Shown here: positions 55,205 through 64,000 of the stretch, piece after piece
How the letters are laid out: each line of letters opens with the position of its first letter
Numbering within the stretch: the stretch's first letter is position 1
Source of the DNA: Tsukamurella ocularis
GTDB taxonomy: Bacteria > Actinomycetota > Actinomycetes > Mycobacteriales > Mycobacteriaceae
Direction of reading: 5' to 3'
Length of the DNA: 64,000 nt
NCBI RefSeq assembly: GCF_024807615.1
Contig: NZ_JANUCJ010000001.1
Location: forward strand, 372,001 to 436,000
Program-made: the position numbers and the translations under genes
The notes under the pieces: model-generated
What the model was told of the DNA's origin: nothing
Database searches by the model: none
What the model saw: only the letters and a program-made list of their open reading frames with translations

Positions 55205-56341
55205 CTACGGCAGGACGAGCTCGCTCGTCACCGACCGCACGACGTCGCGATAGGTGTCGACGTTGCAGACGCCGCCGGCGACCGCACGCTGGCGCTGATA
55301 GGAGGCGCCGCGGCGTGCGATGTCGGCGACAGCCGCCAGCTCGCGGGTGCAGCCGAGACGCGTGGCGATGGGCGCGAGCTGCTCGAGCAGGTCGTCGAGG
55401 TCCTCCGTCACCAGGCGCTCGTTATTGTCCGCGTCCTGGATGATGATGGCGTCCAGCCCGTACCGGGCGGCGCGCCACTTGTTCTCCTGCACGTGCCAGG
55501 GCGGCAGCGTCGGCAGGGTCTCGCCGGCATCCAGCCGGGAGTCCAGCCACACGACGAGGCAGTGGATGAGCGCGACGATCGCCTCGAGCTCCGCGAACGA
55601 CGACATGCCGTCACAGATCCGCACCTCGATGGTGCCGAGGTGGCACGCGGGGCGGATGTCCCAGCGGATCTCGTTGAGATGGTCGATGATCCCGGTGGTC
55701 TTCTGGTCGTGCACGAAGCGCTCGAACTCGCTCCACTGCTCGAACTGGAAGGGCAGGCCCGCGGTGGGCAGCTGCTGGAACATCATGGCGCGGGTGCTGG
55801 CGTAGCCGGTGTCGTGCCCGCCCCACATCGGCGAGCTGGCCGACAGCGCCAGCAGGTGCGGGTAGTGGTTGAGCAGCGCCGAGATGATCGGCAGCACCTT
55901 GTCGCGGTGGTTCACCCCGACGTGCACGTGCACGCCCCAGATGAGCATCTGACGCCCCCACCACTGGGTACGGGCGATCAGCTCGTCGTACCGCGGATTC
56001 TCCGTGAGCTGCTGTGCGTTCCACTGCGCGAACGGATGGGTACCCGCCCCGAACAGGTCGACGCCCATCCCGTCCGACGTCTCCCGCACCGCCGCGATGA
56101 TGCGGGCCAGGTCCGCCATCGCCTCCGCGGTGTTCTCGCAGACGCCCGTCACCACCTCGACGGTGTTGCGCAGCATCTCCGAATGCACTTGCGACGCGAT
56201 GTCCGGATGGGCGGCGCGGATGCCGTCGAACAGCTCTCCTGCCCTACTGACCAGGTCCGCGGTCTCCCGGTCGACGAGGGCGAATTCCCACTCGACGCCG
56301 ATCGTCGGCCGCGGCGACGCCTCGAAGGCGACGGGGTCGAT
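55205..56341 (-). CDS. YbdK-type carboxylate-amine ligase (glutamate-cysteine ligase 2 family)
   Basis: Open coding of 378 codons matching the GCS2/YbdK family: FEASPRPTIGVEWEFALVD at the N-terminus, RTQWWGRQMLIWGVHVHVGV, WDIRPACHLGTIEVRICDG, HVQENKWRAARYGLDA. It ligates an amino acid such as glutamate to an amine; the true product is uncertain. The family's N-terminus (GVEWEFAL) lies upstream of the first canonical start (GTG at 56188). No ATG, GTG or TTG exists in frame above that, so initiation at ATC 56341 or another rare codon, or a sequence error, must be considered. It nearly abuts the sodC stop. Confidence 0.85.
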   Translation of the reverse strand: MDPVAFEASPRPTIGVEWEFALVDRETADLVSRAGELFDGIRAAHPDIASQVHSEMLRNTVEVVTGVCENTAEAMADLARIIAAVRETSDGMGVDLFGAGTHPFAQWNAQQLTENPRYDELIARTQWWGRQMLIWGVHVHVGVNHRDKVLPIISALLNHYPHLLALSASSPMWGGHDTGYASTRAMMFQQLPTAGLPFQFEQWSEFERFVHDQKTTGIIDHLNEIRWDIRPACHLGTIEVRICDGMSSFAELEAIVALIHCLVVWLDSRLDAGETLPTLPPWHVQENKWRAARYGLDAIIIQDADNNERLVTEDLDDLLEQLAPIATRLGCTRELAAVADIARRGASYQRQRAVAGGVCNVDTYRDVVRSVTSELVLP

Positions 56342-56343
56342 GA

Positions 56344-57075
56344 CTAACCGACCTTGATCACGCCGCAGGCGATCCGCCCGCCGGCGTCGCCGGTGTTGAG
56401 GGTGGTCTCGTCCGGCACGGGCTGGCCCGGGACGATATTGGTGTAGCGCGCCGACGGGATGTTGCCGAAGTTGTCGGGGCCCGCGTGGATCATGAGCGCG
56501 TTGCCCTCGGTGTTCTTCTTGATGTCGGCGAGGGTGAAGGCGCCAGTGCTGGTCACGGTCTGGCCGGTGCCGTTGGCGTTGACGTAGACCGAGACGAGGT
56601 CACCCGTCATGGGGTGGCCGGAGGCGCCGGGCTTCTGCCAGTGGCCGCCGGCGGAGCCGAAGTTGGTGGCCGAGCCGGGAGCTCCGTTCTTGGCGACCGA
56701 GTTCGCCTCGCACTTGCCCACCTCGTGGATGTGCATGCCGTGGAAGCCTGCGGGCAGGCCGGTCACGCGGACGTCGATCACCACGACGCCGTCCTTCTCC
56801 GAGAAGGTGGCCTTGCCGGCGCTGCTGCCGTCGGGCTTGACGAGCGATGCCTCGGCGGCGCCGGCCGACGGAGCACTCTCGCCCGGCTTCTCCTCGCCGT
56901 GGGAGTTCGGATCCAGGCTGCGGACCGGGCCCTGCGCGGGCACCGTCGCGCCGGTGACGACGGCGGGATTCGTTCCGGGCGTGTCCGAGGGCTTCTCGTT
57001 GGTGGTACAGCCGGCCAGGGCGATGGCCACCACCGGAAGGATCGCGATCGGGGCGAGGAACTGACGCTTCGTCAT
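56344..57075 (-). CDS. sodC: Cu/Zn superoxide dismutase lipoprotein
   Basis: Protein of 243 aa with a lipoprotein signal (AIALAGC, Cys about residue 23), a low-complexity linker, and the SOD domain from about residue 75. Copper ligands are in FHGMHIHEVGKCEAN (with the disulfide cysteine) and GGHWQKPGASGHPMTGD; a later ligand is in ALMIHAGPDN, and GGRIACGVIKVG closes the domain. It detoxifies superoxide outside the membrane. It lies in the sodC, YbdK-ligase order seen in mycobacteria. Confidence 0.96.
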   Translation of the reverse strand: MTKRQFLAPIAILPVVAIALAGCTTNEKPSDTPGTNPAVVTGATVPAQGPVRSLDPNSHGEEKPGESAPSAGAAEASLVKPDGSSAGKATFSEKDGVVVIDVRVTGLPAGFHGMHIHEVGKCEANSVAKNGAPGSATNFGSAGGHWQKPGASGHPMTGDLVSVYVNANGTGQTVTSTGAFTLADIKKNTEGNALMIHAGPDNFGNIPSARYTNIVPGQPVPDETTLNTGDAGGRIACGVIKVG

Positions 57076-57193
57076 CGATGACTCCTTTTGCGACGGCTAC
57101 CGGGGCTGGGCCGCCCTGGGGCTGGTGTTGCCCGAAATCATATCGGGGCCGCTCTCGCGGCGAGGGACAGGTCCCCGCTCCGCCCGTCGCAGG

Positions 57194-57661
57194 CTACTTT
57201 TTCACGACGGCGACGGCGAGCACGCCGTCGCACGCCTCGAGCCCGGCGGGGCGCGCGGCGATGGCGGAGCCGGGGAGCGCCGTGGAGACGGTCTTGGCGG
57301 CGTCGTCGCCGGCGTCCGCGAAATACACGGTGGTGGCGCGCGGCGCGGCGGGCCGGTTCGGCCACGCCGCGGCGGCCTCGCCCTGCACGGTGAAGCCCGC
57401 CTTCGTGAGCTTGTCGCGGGTGTCGGCCACCGGCGCCTTGGCGACGGAGATCAGGCACACCGTCGGCTTGTCGGCGGCCGGCTGCGCTGTCTCGGTCGAG
57501 GCGGCCTTGATCTTGGCCTCCTGCGCGTTCAGCGCTGCCTGCGGATCGTCGTTGCGGGTCACGAGCCCGTGGACCCCGACCGCCGCGAGGATGATCGCGG
57601 CCGAGATCAGGATCATGATGATGGTCCGGATCGGGACGGCGCGGGTGTTCTGAGTGCTCAC
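57194..57661 (-). CDS. LytR C-terminal-domain (LytR_C) membrane-anchored protein
   Basis: Protein of 155 aa with one N-terminal membrane segment (TIIMILISAAIILAAVGVHGLV) and an extracytoplasmic LytR_C-type domain (PVADTRDKLTKAGFTVQGE, TTVYFADAGDDAAKTVSTALPG). A cell-envelope role is inferred from the domain. It corresponds in position to Rv0431, between a DUF3263 gene and sodC. Confidence 0.82.
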   Translation of the reverse strand: MSTQNTRAVPIRTIIMILISAAIILAAVGVHGLVTRNDDPQAALNAQEAKIKAASTETAQPAADKPTVCLISVAKAPVADTRDKLTKAGFTVQGEAAAAWPNRPAAPRATTVYFADAGDDAAKTVSTALPGSAIAARPAGLEACDGVLAVAVVKK

Positions 57662-57680
57662 GACACCCGACTGTATCGGA

Positions 57681-58007
57681 TCACGTGATCTCGAAGCCGA
57701 GCTTGCGGGCGGCGCGGGCCCTCTGCCGACCGGCCCGGACGCGACGGAGGCGCTTGACGAGCATGGGGTCGGCGGCGAGCGCCTCGGGCGTGTCGACCAG
57801 GGTGTTGAGCACCTGGTAGTAGCGGGTCGCGGAGAGCCCGAAGAGCTCCTTGATCGCGTCCTCCTTGGCGCCGGCGTACTTCCACCACTGGCGCTCGAAG
57901 GCCAGAATGTCGTGCTCGCGCCTGGTCAGGCCGTCCTCGCCGCGCTCGTCGACGGGCTGCGCGTCAGTTCGGACCGTCTTCTGCGCGGCCGCACCGGCGC
58001 CCTCCAT
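57681..58007 (-). CDS. DUF3263 protein
   Basis: Protein of 108 aa with a helical core typical of the family (LTRREHDILAFERQWWKYAGAKEDAIKELFGLSATRYYQVLNTLVD) and a basic C-terminus. The helix-turn-helix-like layout suggests nucleic-acid binding, not shown. The ATG at 58007 is preferred over 58022 because GAGGGGA lies five bases before it. Divergent from def. Confidence 0.85.
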   Translation of the reverse strand: MEGAGAAAQKTVRTDAQPVDERGEDGLTRREHDILAFERQWWKYAGAKEDAIKELFGLSATRYYQVLNTLVDTPEALAADPMLVKRLRRVRAGRQRARAARKLGFEIT

Positions 58008-58180
58008 GCGTTCCCCTCGCATTCGAAATAACACTTCTGTAGTTCGCGTCAATCTAACCACGGCCGGCGGCGGAGGCGCGGGGCTACTGGCGCGTGTCGC
58101 GCAGCTCCCGCGCCGCCGGGGTCCGACGACGCCCGGGTGCGCCGGTGCGGCCCGCACCGCCCCCGACTACCGTGTATGCC

Positions 58181-58771
58181 ATGTCCGTTCTCCCCATCGT
58201 CATCGTCGGCGACCCCGTGCTGCACTCCCCCACGACGCCCGTCGAGTTGGACGCGGACGGCAAGCCGTCGGCCGAGATCGTGACCCTCCTGGACGACATG
58301 TACGAGACCATGGACGTCGCCAACGGCGTGGGCCTCGCCGGCAATCAGGTGGGCCGCGACCTGCGCCTGTTCGTCTACGACTGCCCCGACGAGGAGACCG
58401 GCGAGCGCCGGCGCGGCGAGGTCATCAACCCCGTCCTCACCACCTCGGACGTCCCCGAGACCATGCCGGACCCGGACGACGACTGGGAGGGCTGCCTCTC
58501 CGTCCCGGGCGAGTCCTTCCCGACGGGCCGCGCCGAGTGGGCCAAGGTCGTCGGCACCGACCGCGCCGGCGAGAAGGTCCAGATCGAGGGCACCGGGTTC
58601 TTCGCGCGGATGCTGCAGCACGAGACCGGCCACCTCGACGGCTTCCTCTACACCGACGTTCTGACCGGCCGGTACGCGCGGCAGGCGAAGAAGTTCATCA
58701 AGAAGCAGGGCTGGACCGTGCCGGGCCTGACCTGGATGCCGGGCACCGTCGAAGATCCCTTCGGTCACTGA
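58181..58771 (+). CDS. def: Peptide deformylase
   Basis: Protein of 196 aa that removes the N-formyl group of nascent proteins. The three motifs are present: [18 protein letters not shown] with the metal-ligand cysteine, and QHETGHLDG with two histidine ligands and the catalytic glutamate. The extra [12 protein letters not shown] insertion after strand 3 is common in actinobacterial enzymes. A GNAT gene follows after 1 bp. Confidence 0.96.
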   Translation: MSVLPIVIVGDPVLHSPTTPVELDADGKPSAEIVTLLDDMYETMDVANGVGLAGNQVGRDLRLFVYDCPDEETGERRRGEVINPVLTTSDVPETMPDPDDDWEGCLSVPGESFPTGRAEWAKVVGTDRAGEKVQIEGTGFFARMLQHETGHLDGFLYTDVLTGRYARQAKKFIKKQGWTVPGLTWMPGTVEDPFGH

Positions 58772-58772
58772 C

Positions 58773-59663
58773 GTGCCCGCGCCCGGCGATCGGGTGGTGG
58801 TCCGGCGACTGCTGCCGTCTGGGCAGGCCACGGACGTCATCGGCACCCTGCTGTCCGACGGTGACCCACTCGTCGTCCGCGCCGACCGCGACGGCGCCGA
58901 GCACGTGATTCCCCGCACTGGGATCGTCCGATGGAAGACGGTGCCGGAGCGGCCCGTCCGGGCGAGCGAGATCCGGTCGTTGGACCTGGCGCGCGCCCGG
59001 TCCTGGTGGTCCGTGGAGCGCGAGTGGATCGACGGCTGGCTGTGCCGCGCCGCAGTGGGCCTGCCGGGGCACCGTGCGAACGCCGCTGCGCCGTTGCATC
59101 CGGACGCCTCTCTCGACCGGCTCGGCGGGGTGCGCGCCTGGTACGCCGCCCGCGGGCTGCCGATGCGCCTGACGGTGTCGGACCGCGCGCTGCCGGGTGC
59201 GGCCGGCCTCGCGCCCGTCGTGCAGCCGACGGAGGTCCTCACCGCTCCAGCCGTCGCCGACGGCGCCGACCCGGAGATCCGGTTCGCGAGCGCCCCCGAC
59301 GCCGCCTGGCTCGCCCTCACCGGCACGGCCGAGCCTCTCGTGGCCTCGGTCGACGGGGCGGCGTTCTTCGCGTCGATCGCCGGGCCCGACGGTGTCCCCG
59401 TCGCGGCTGGCCGCCTCGCGCTGACCGCAGACGCGGCGGGGACCGTGTGGGGCGGGGTCGGCTCGATGGCCGTCGCGCCCGACCACCGTCGACAGGGCCT
59501 CGCGACCCGGCTGCTCGGGGCGGCCCGGGCGCGCGCGGCGGACGAAGGCGCGACGCGCGTCTTCCTCGAGGTCACCCTTGAGAACACCGGCGCGCGGGAG
59601 CTGTACCGCCGGGCGGGCTTCACCCACCACCACGGCTACCACTACTGGGCCGAGCAGAGGTGA
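58773..59663 (+). CDS. GNAT-family N-acetyltransferase with N-terminal DUF domain
   Basis: Protein of 296 aa. The N-terminal 60 residues form a small barrel (PGDRVVVRRLLPSGQATDVIGTL), and the C-terminal half is a GNAT domain with acetyl-CoA loop MAVAPDHRRQGLATRLL and VTLENTGARELYRRAGF. The substrate is unknown. The GTG start lies 1 bp after the def stop. It matches Rv0428c in position and layout, as I remember it. Confidence 0.87.
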   Translation: MPAPGDRVVVRRLLPSGQATDVIGTLLSDGDPLVVRADRDGAEHVIPRTGIVRWKTVPERPVRASEIRSLDLARARSWWSVEREWIDGWLCRAAVGLPGHRANAAAPLHPDASLDRLGGVRAWYAARGLPMRLTVSDRALPGAAGLAPVVQPTEVLTAPAVADGADPEIRFASAPDAAWLALTGTAEPLVASVDGAAFFASIAGPDGVPVAAGRLALTADAAGTVWGGVGSMAVAPDHRRQGLATRLLGAARARAADEGATRVFLEVTLENTGARELYRRAGFTHHHGYHYWAEQR

Positions 59664-59690
59664 CGGCGCCGGGCGCCCCGTCGCGGGTCC

Positions 59691-60032
59691 CTAGGTGTGC
59701 GCCGCCGAGTCGACGGCGTCCTGGTACTGCGGGAACCGGGTGATGAACGAGCGCACGTAGGTGCACACGGGAATCACGCGCCGGCCACGCGAGCGCAGAT
59801 CGTCCAGAACCCCCGACACGAGGGCGCGGGCGAAGCCCTGCTTGCCGAACTTCTCCATGACCACCGTGTGCAGCAGGATCACGTCACCGTGATCGGTGAC
59901 CTCGTAGCCCTCCACCCCGATGAGCTCGTCGCCCGACCAGAGTTCGTACCGGTCACGCACCGGATTGTCGAAGAGACGCAACGACTCCCCCAGTTCCAGC
60001 GTGGGCGGGGGAACCTCGACCTTGTCAGCCAT
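59691..60032 (-). CDS. YjdJ-type GNAT acetyltransferase-like protein
   Basis: Protein of 113 aa, the short GNAT_YjdJ form: LFDNPVRDRYELWSGDELIGVEGY, HTVVMEKFGKQGFARALVSGVLDDLRSRGRRVIPVCTYVRSFITRFPQY. The substrate is unknown. The ATG at 60032 is chosen because GGAGG lies five bases upstream. It stands alone, facing the GNAT gene. Confidence 0.85.
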   Translation of the reverse strand: MADKVEVPPPTLELGESLRLFDNPVRDRYELWSGDELIGVEGYEVTDHGDVILLHTVVMEKFGKQGFARALVSGVLDDLRSRGRRVIPVCTYVRSFITRFPQYQDAVDSAAHT

Positions 60033-60165
60033 GAACACCTCCATGTGATGCGGATCACCCCACCGTACGCCCGAACCCCGACAAGTCGACGTACTCGGGG
60101 CCGGTGTTTTCACATCTGTCACATTTCTCGATCGTAAACTTCGAAACGCGGTTACTGTGGTCCGC

Positions 60166-61005
60166 ATGACGCTGGTCGCCCGCGGGCTCACGCGGACCTT
60201 CAAACAGCACGTGGCGGTCGCCGACGCGACGCTCACTCTGCCCCCGGGTCGCATCACCGGCCTGGTGGGGCCCAACGGCGCGGGGAAGACGACGCTGCTG
60301 CTCATGCTCGCCGGGCTGCTGCGGCCGTCGTCGGGCACCATCGAGCTCGACGGTGCGCCCATCGCCCCCGATGCGCTCCGGCCCCGCGTCGGGTGGATGC
60401 CCGACGTCTTCGGCACCTGGGATTCGCTGACCCCCAACGAGATCCTGACCACGTTCGCGAAGCTGTACGGGGTCCCGTCGGGCGAGGCGCGCGCCCGGGC
60501 AGCGGACCTGCTGGCGCGGGTCCACCTGAGCGAGTTCGCCGACCGCCCGGCGCAGGTTCTCTCCCGCGGGCAGAAGCAGCGCCTGGGCTTCGCCCGCGCG
60601 ATGGTGCACCACCCGCCGATCCTGCTGCTCGACGAACCCGCCTCGGGCATGGACCCGCGTTCGCGGTTCGAGCTACGCGACTCGCTGCGCGCCCTCGCCG
60701 ACAACGGCGTCGCCGTCCTCGTCTCCTCGCACATCCTCTCCGAGCTCGGCGAGATGGTCGACGACGTGGTGATGATGGCGCGCGGTCGCACCGAGGCGCC
60801 GCCGGAACCCGCGGTCACCCGCTGGCGGATCCGCCTGCTCGGTGAGCCACCGAGCGGTGGAACGTATCTCACCTTCGATTCCGAGGCCGATGCCGCCGCG
60901 CACCTCGCGCAGCGCATCGCCGACGGTGCCCAGGTCGTCGAGTTCGCCCGCGCCACCAACGCCCTCGAGGACTCGTACTTCGCACTGGAGGCTGATCGCA
61001 CATGA
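60166..61005 (+). CDS. ABC transporter ATP-binding protein (ABC-2 type)
   Basis: Protein of 279 aa with Walker A GPNGAGKTT, signature LSRGQKQRLGFARAM (LSRGQ variant), Walker B ILLLDEPASGMD and the switch histidine in SSHILSELG. The C-terminal 80 residues are an ABC-2-type accessory region. It pairs with the permease whose start overlaps its stop. The substrate is unknown. ATG 60166 is chosen over GTG 60157. Confidence 0.9.
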   Translation: MTLVARGLTRTFKQHVAVADATLTLPPGRITGLVGPNGAGKTTLLLMLAGLLRPSSGTIELDGAPIAPDALRPRVGWMPDVFGTWDSLTPNEILTTFAKLYGVPSGEARARAADLLARVHLSEFADRPAQVLSRGQKQRLGFARAMVHHPPILLLDEPASGMDPRSRFELRDSLRALADNGVAVLVSSHILSELGEMVDDVVMMARGRTEAPPEPAVTRWRIRLLGEPPSGGTYLTFDSEADAAAHLAQRIADGAQVVEFARATNALEDSYFALEADRT

Positions 61006-62129
61006 ACGGCTTCACGCAGTGGTGGCGTACCGTTGGCGTACTCACGGGTCTGGAACTGCGCCAGCGCACCCGCGCCACCCGCTGGCGCGTGCTGCTCGGC
61101 GTGTTCTTCCTCGTCGTCTCCGCCGTGGTCTTCGGCTCGCTGTGGTTCGCACTGGCGATGAGCCCGGAGCGCAAGGACTGGGCGTACGACGGCTGGTCCG
61201 AGAACCTCTACTTCATCGTCCTCGGCTTCGTCGGTTTCCTCGGGTTGGTGATCTCGCCGACGATGACGGCGACCTCCATCAACGGCGACCGCAAAGACGC
61301 AACCCTTGCCGTCGTCCAGGCCACGCCCGCGAGCGGGTCGCAGATCGCTGCCGGAAAGCTACTCGGCGCGTGGATCGCCTCCTGCGCACTCCTTCTGGTC
61401 TCGATGCCCTACATCATCTGGGCGACGGTCGAGGCGCCCTATCCGGTGTGGGCGTCGGTCCTCGGCGTCGTCGTGGTGACGCTGCTGTTCCTCAGCTACT
61501 GCGGCATCGGCCTTGGCTTCTCAGCCCTACTGTCGAGGCCGATCGGCTCCGCCGCCGTCACGCAGCTGGCAATGCTGTTCCTGTTGATCGGGCTTCCGCT
61601 CATCACCGTGATGCTGGTGCCGACGACCGTCTCCCAGCAGAGCGCGATGCAGACCAGGTTCGAGTACAACGACTCCGACAACAGCGGCAAATGCACCGAG
61701 GTGCGCGAGCAGGTCGAGGTCACGCACACCGAACGCATCTGGTGGATCCTGGCACCGAACCCCGCGGTGGTGTTCGCGGACGCCGCTTCGCAGTCCGAGC
61801 CGGGCAGGCGGTCGGACGACTTCCCCCGCCGCTACGCCGATTACACCGGCGACGAACCCGACGAGACAGCGCTCGGCGCACTCGCCGACATCGTGTCCGA
61901 CACTCGTACCGGCCCGAATCCCGACCAGGACCGGACGTGCTCCGAGCAGTACGCGAATCGGTACCCGTCCTCTCGGTACGACGACTGGGACACGACCCAG
62001 AACGTGGGCCGCACCTGGTACTGGGGCCTGCTGGCGAACCTGGCGTTGGGCGGAATTGGCCTCGCCTTCGCGGCCCGCCGCCTGCGGGTTCCCGCGGCGA
62101 AGCTGCCGCGGGGCGTGCGGATCGCCTGA
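61002..62129 (+). CDS. ABC-2 type transporter permease
   Basis: Protein of 375 aa with an N-terminal anchor helix, five or so further membrane segments (for example FIVLGFVGFLGLVISPTMTATSINGDRKDATLAVVQATPAS), a large extracytoplasmic loop of about 130 aa rich in Asp, Ser and Thr, and a last helix near the C-terminus. The ATG overlaps the ATPase gene. The substrate is unknown; drug, lipid or peptide export are possible. Confidence 0.87.
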   Translation: MNGFTQWWRTVGVLTGLELRQRTRATRWRVLLGVFFLVVSAVVFGSLWFALAMSPERKDWAYDGWSENLYFIVLGFVGFLGLVISPTMTATSINGDRKDATLAVVQATPASGSQIAAGKLLGAWIASCALLLVSMPYIIWATVEAPYPVWASVLGVVVVTLLFLSYCGIGLGFSALLSRPIGSAAVTQLAMLFLLIGLPLITVMLVPTTVSQQSAMQTRFEYNDSDNSGKCTEVREQVEVTHTERIWWILAPNPAVVFADAASQSEPGRRSDDFPRRYADYTGDEPDETALGALADIVSDTRTGPNPDQDRTCSEQYANRYPSSRYDDWDTTQNVGRTWYWGLLANLALGGIGLAFAARRLRVPAAKLPRGVRIA

Positions 62130-62159
62130 GACTCCGCCGCAGGTGCGCTACCCTCGGTA

Positions 62160-64000
<1,841 letters not shown>

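Noticed and set aside
56344-57075. SodC as a pseudogene because of its long linker
   Set aside because: All metal-ligand motifs, the disulfide cysteines and the lipobox are intact; long linkers are normal for actinobacterial SodC lipoproteins.
59663-59690. GC-rich repeat after the GNAT gene as terminator
   Set aside because: The stem is short with bulges and there is no T-rich tail; too weak to list.

Overview
The window is chromosomal DNA of very high GC content from a mycolic-acid-type actinobacterium (order Mycobacteriales). Tsukamurella or a close relative is my best guess. The support is a GroEL2-type chaperonin ending in GGMGGMDF, an F420-type LLM oxidoreductase, a DinB/mycothiol-transferase-like protein, IdeR-type iron boxes, and gene order matching M. 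tuberculosis as I remember it: groEL2, moeA, psd, pssA and CDC48-like ATPase on one side; YbdK-type ligase, sodC, LytR_C protein, DUF3263 protein, def, GNAT and thiC on the other. The genus is inference.

1-24.2 kb is a siderophore locus. A minus-strand operon (9847 down to 28) encodes ornithine N-hydroxylase, a formyltransferase, the four enzymes of 2,3-dihydroxybenzoate (DHB) synthesis and activation, and a heterodimeric ABC transporter. A divergent lipoprotein binding protein, a siderophore-interacting reductase and an IucB-like acyltransferase follow. A plus-strand operon then encodes a free aryl carrier protein, an MbtH-like protein and a two-module NRPS (C-A-T-E-C-A-T) that ends in a TesB-type hotdog thioesterase instead of the usual alpha/beta-hydrolase. 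A second binding protein and a DoxX-like membrane protein close the locus. Four IdeR/DtxR-type iron boxes lie in its three divergent promoter regions. The predicted product is a mixed catecholate-hydroxamate, DHB-D-Xaa-(formyl)hydroxyornithine.

24-41.8 kb is mostly core: an LLM oxidoreductase, a DinB-like protein, htpG, an SDR gene divergent from an XRE/MmyB regulator, groEL2 with two CIRCE elements, an SRPBCC protein, two tandem paralogous lipoproteins, an M20 dipeptidase, moeA, a GlsB/YeaQ-type protein, psd, pssA, a CDC48-like ATPase and a small lipoprotein. 41.8-48.4 kb is a complete Mrp cation/proton antiporter operon (fused A/B, then C to G).

48.4-55.2 kb is the most intriguing block. 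It is a compact seven-gene minus-strand operon: FecCD-type permease, ATPase, binding protein, DUF364-type protein, MFS transporter, PduX-like GHMP kinase and SbnA-like PLP synthase. It sits behind a Zur/Fur-like palindrome, not an iron box. It looks like a self-contained, non-NRPS metallophore system in which a small amino-acid chelator is made, exported and re-imported, possibly for zinc.

55.2-64 kb returns to the conserved backbone: YbdK-type ligase (no canonical start codon for its conserved N-terminus), sodC, a LytR_C protein, a DUF3263 protein, def, two GNAT proteins, an ABC-2 transporter pair, and thiC behind a TPP riboswitch. I saw no tRNA, rRNA, CRISPR array or insertion sequence. No stretch longer than 300 bases lacks a gene.
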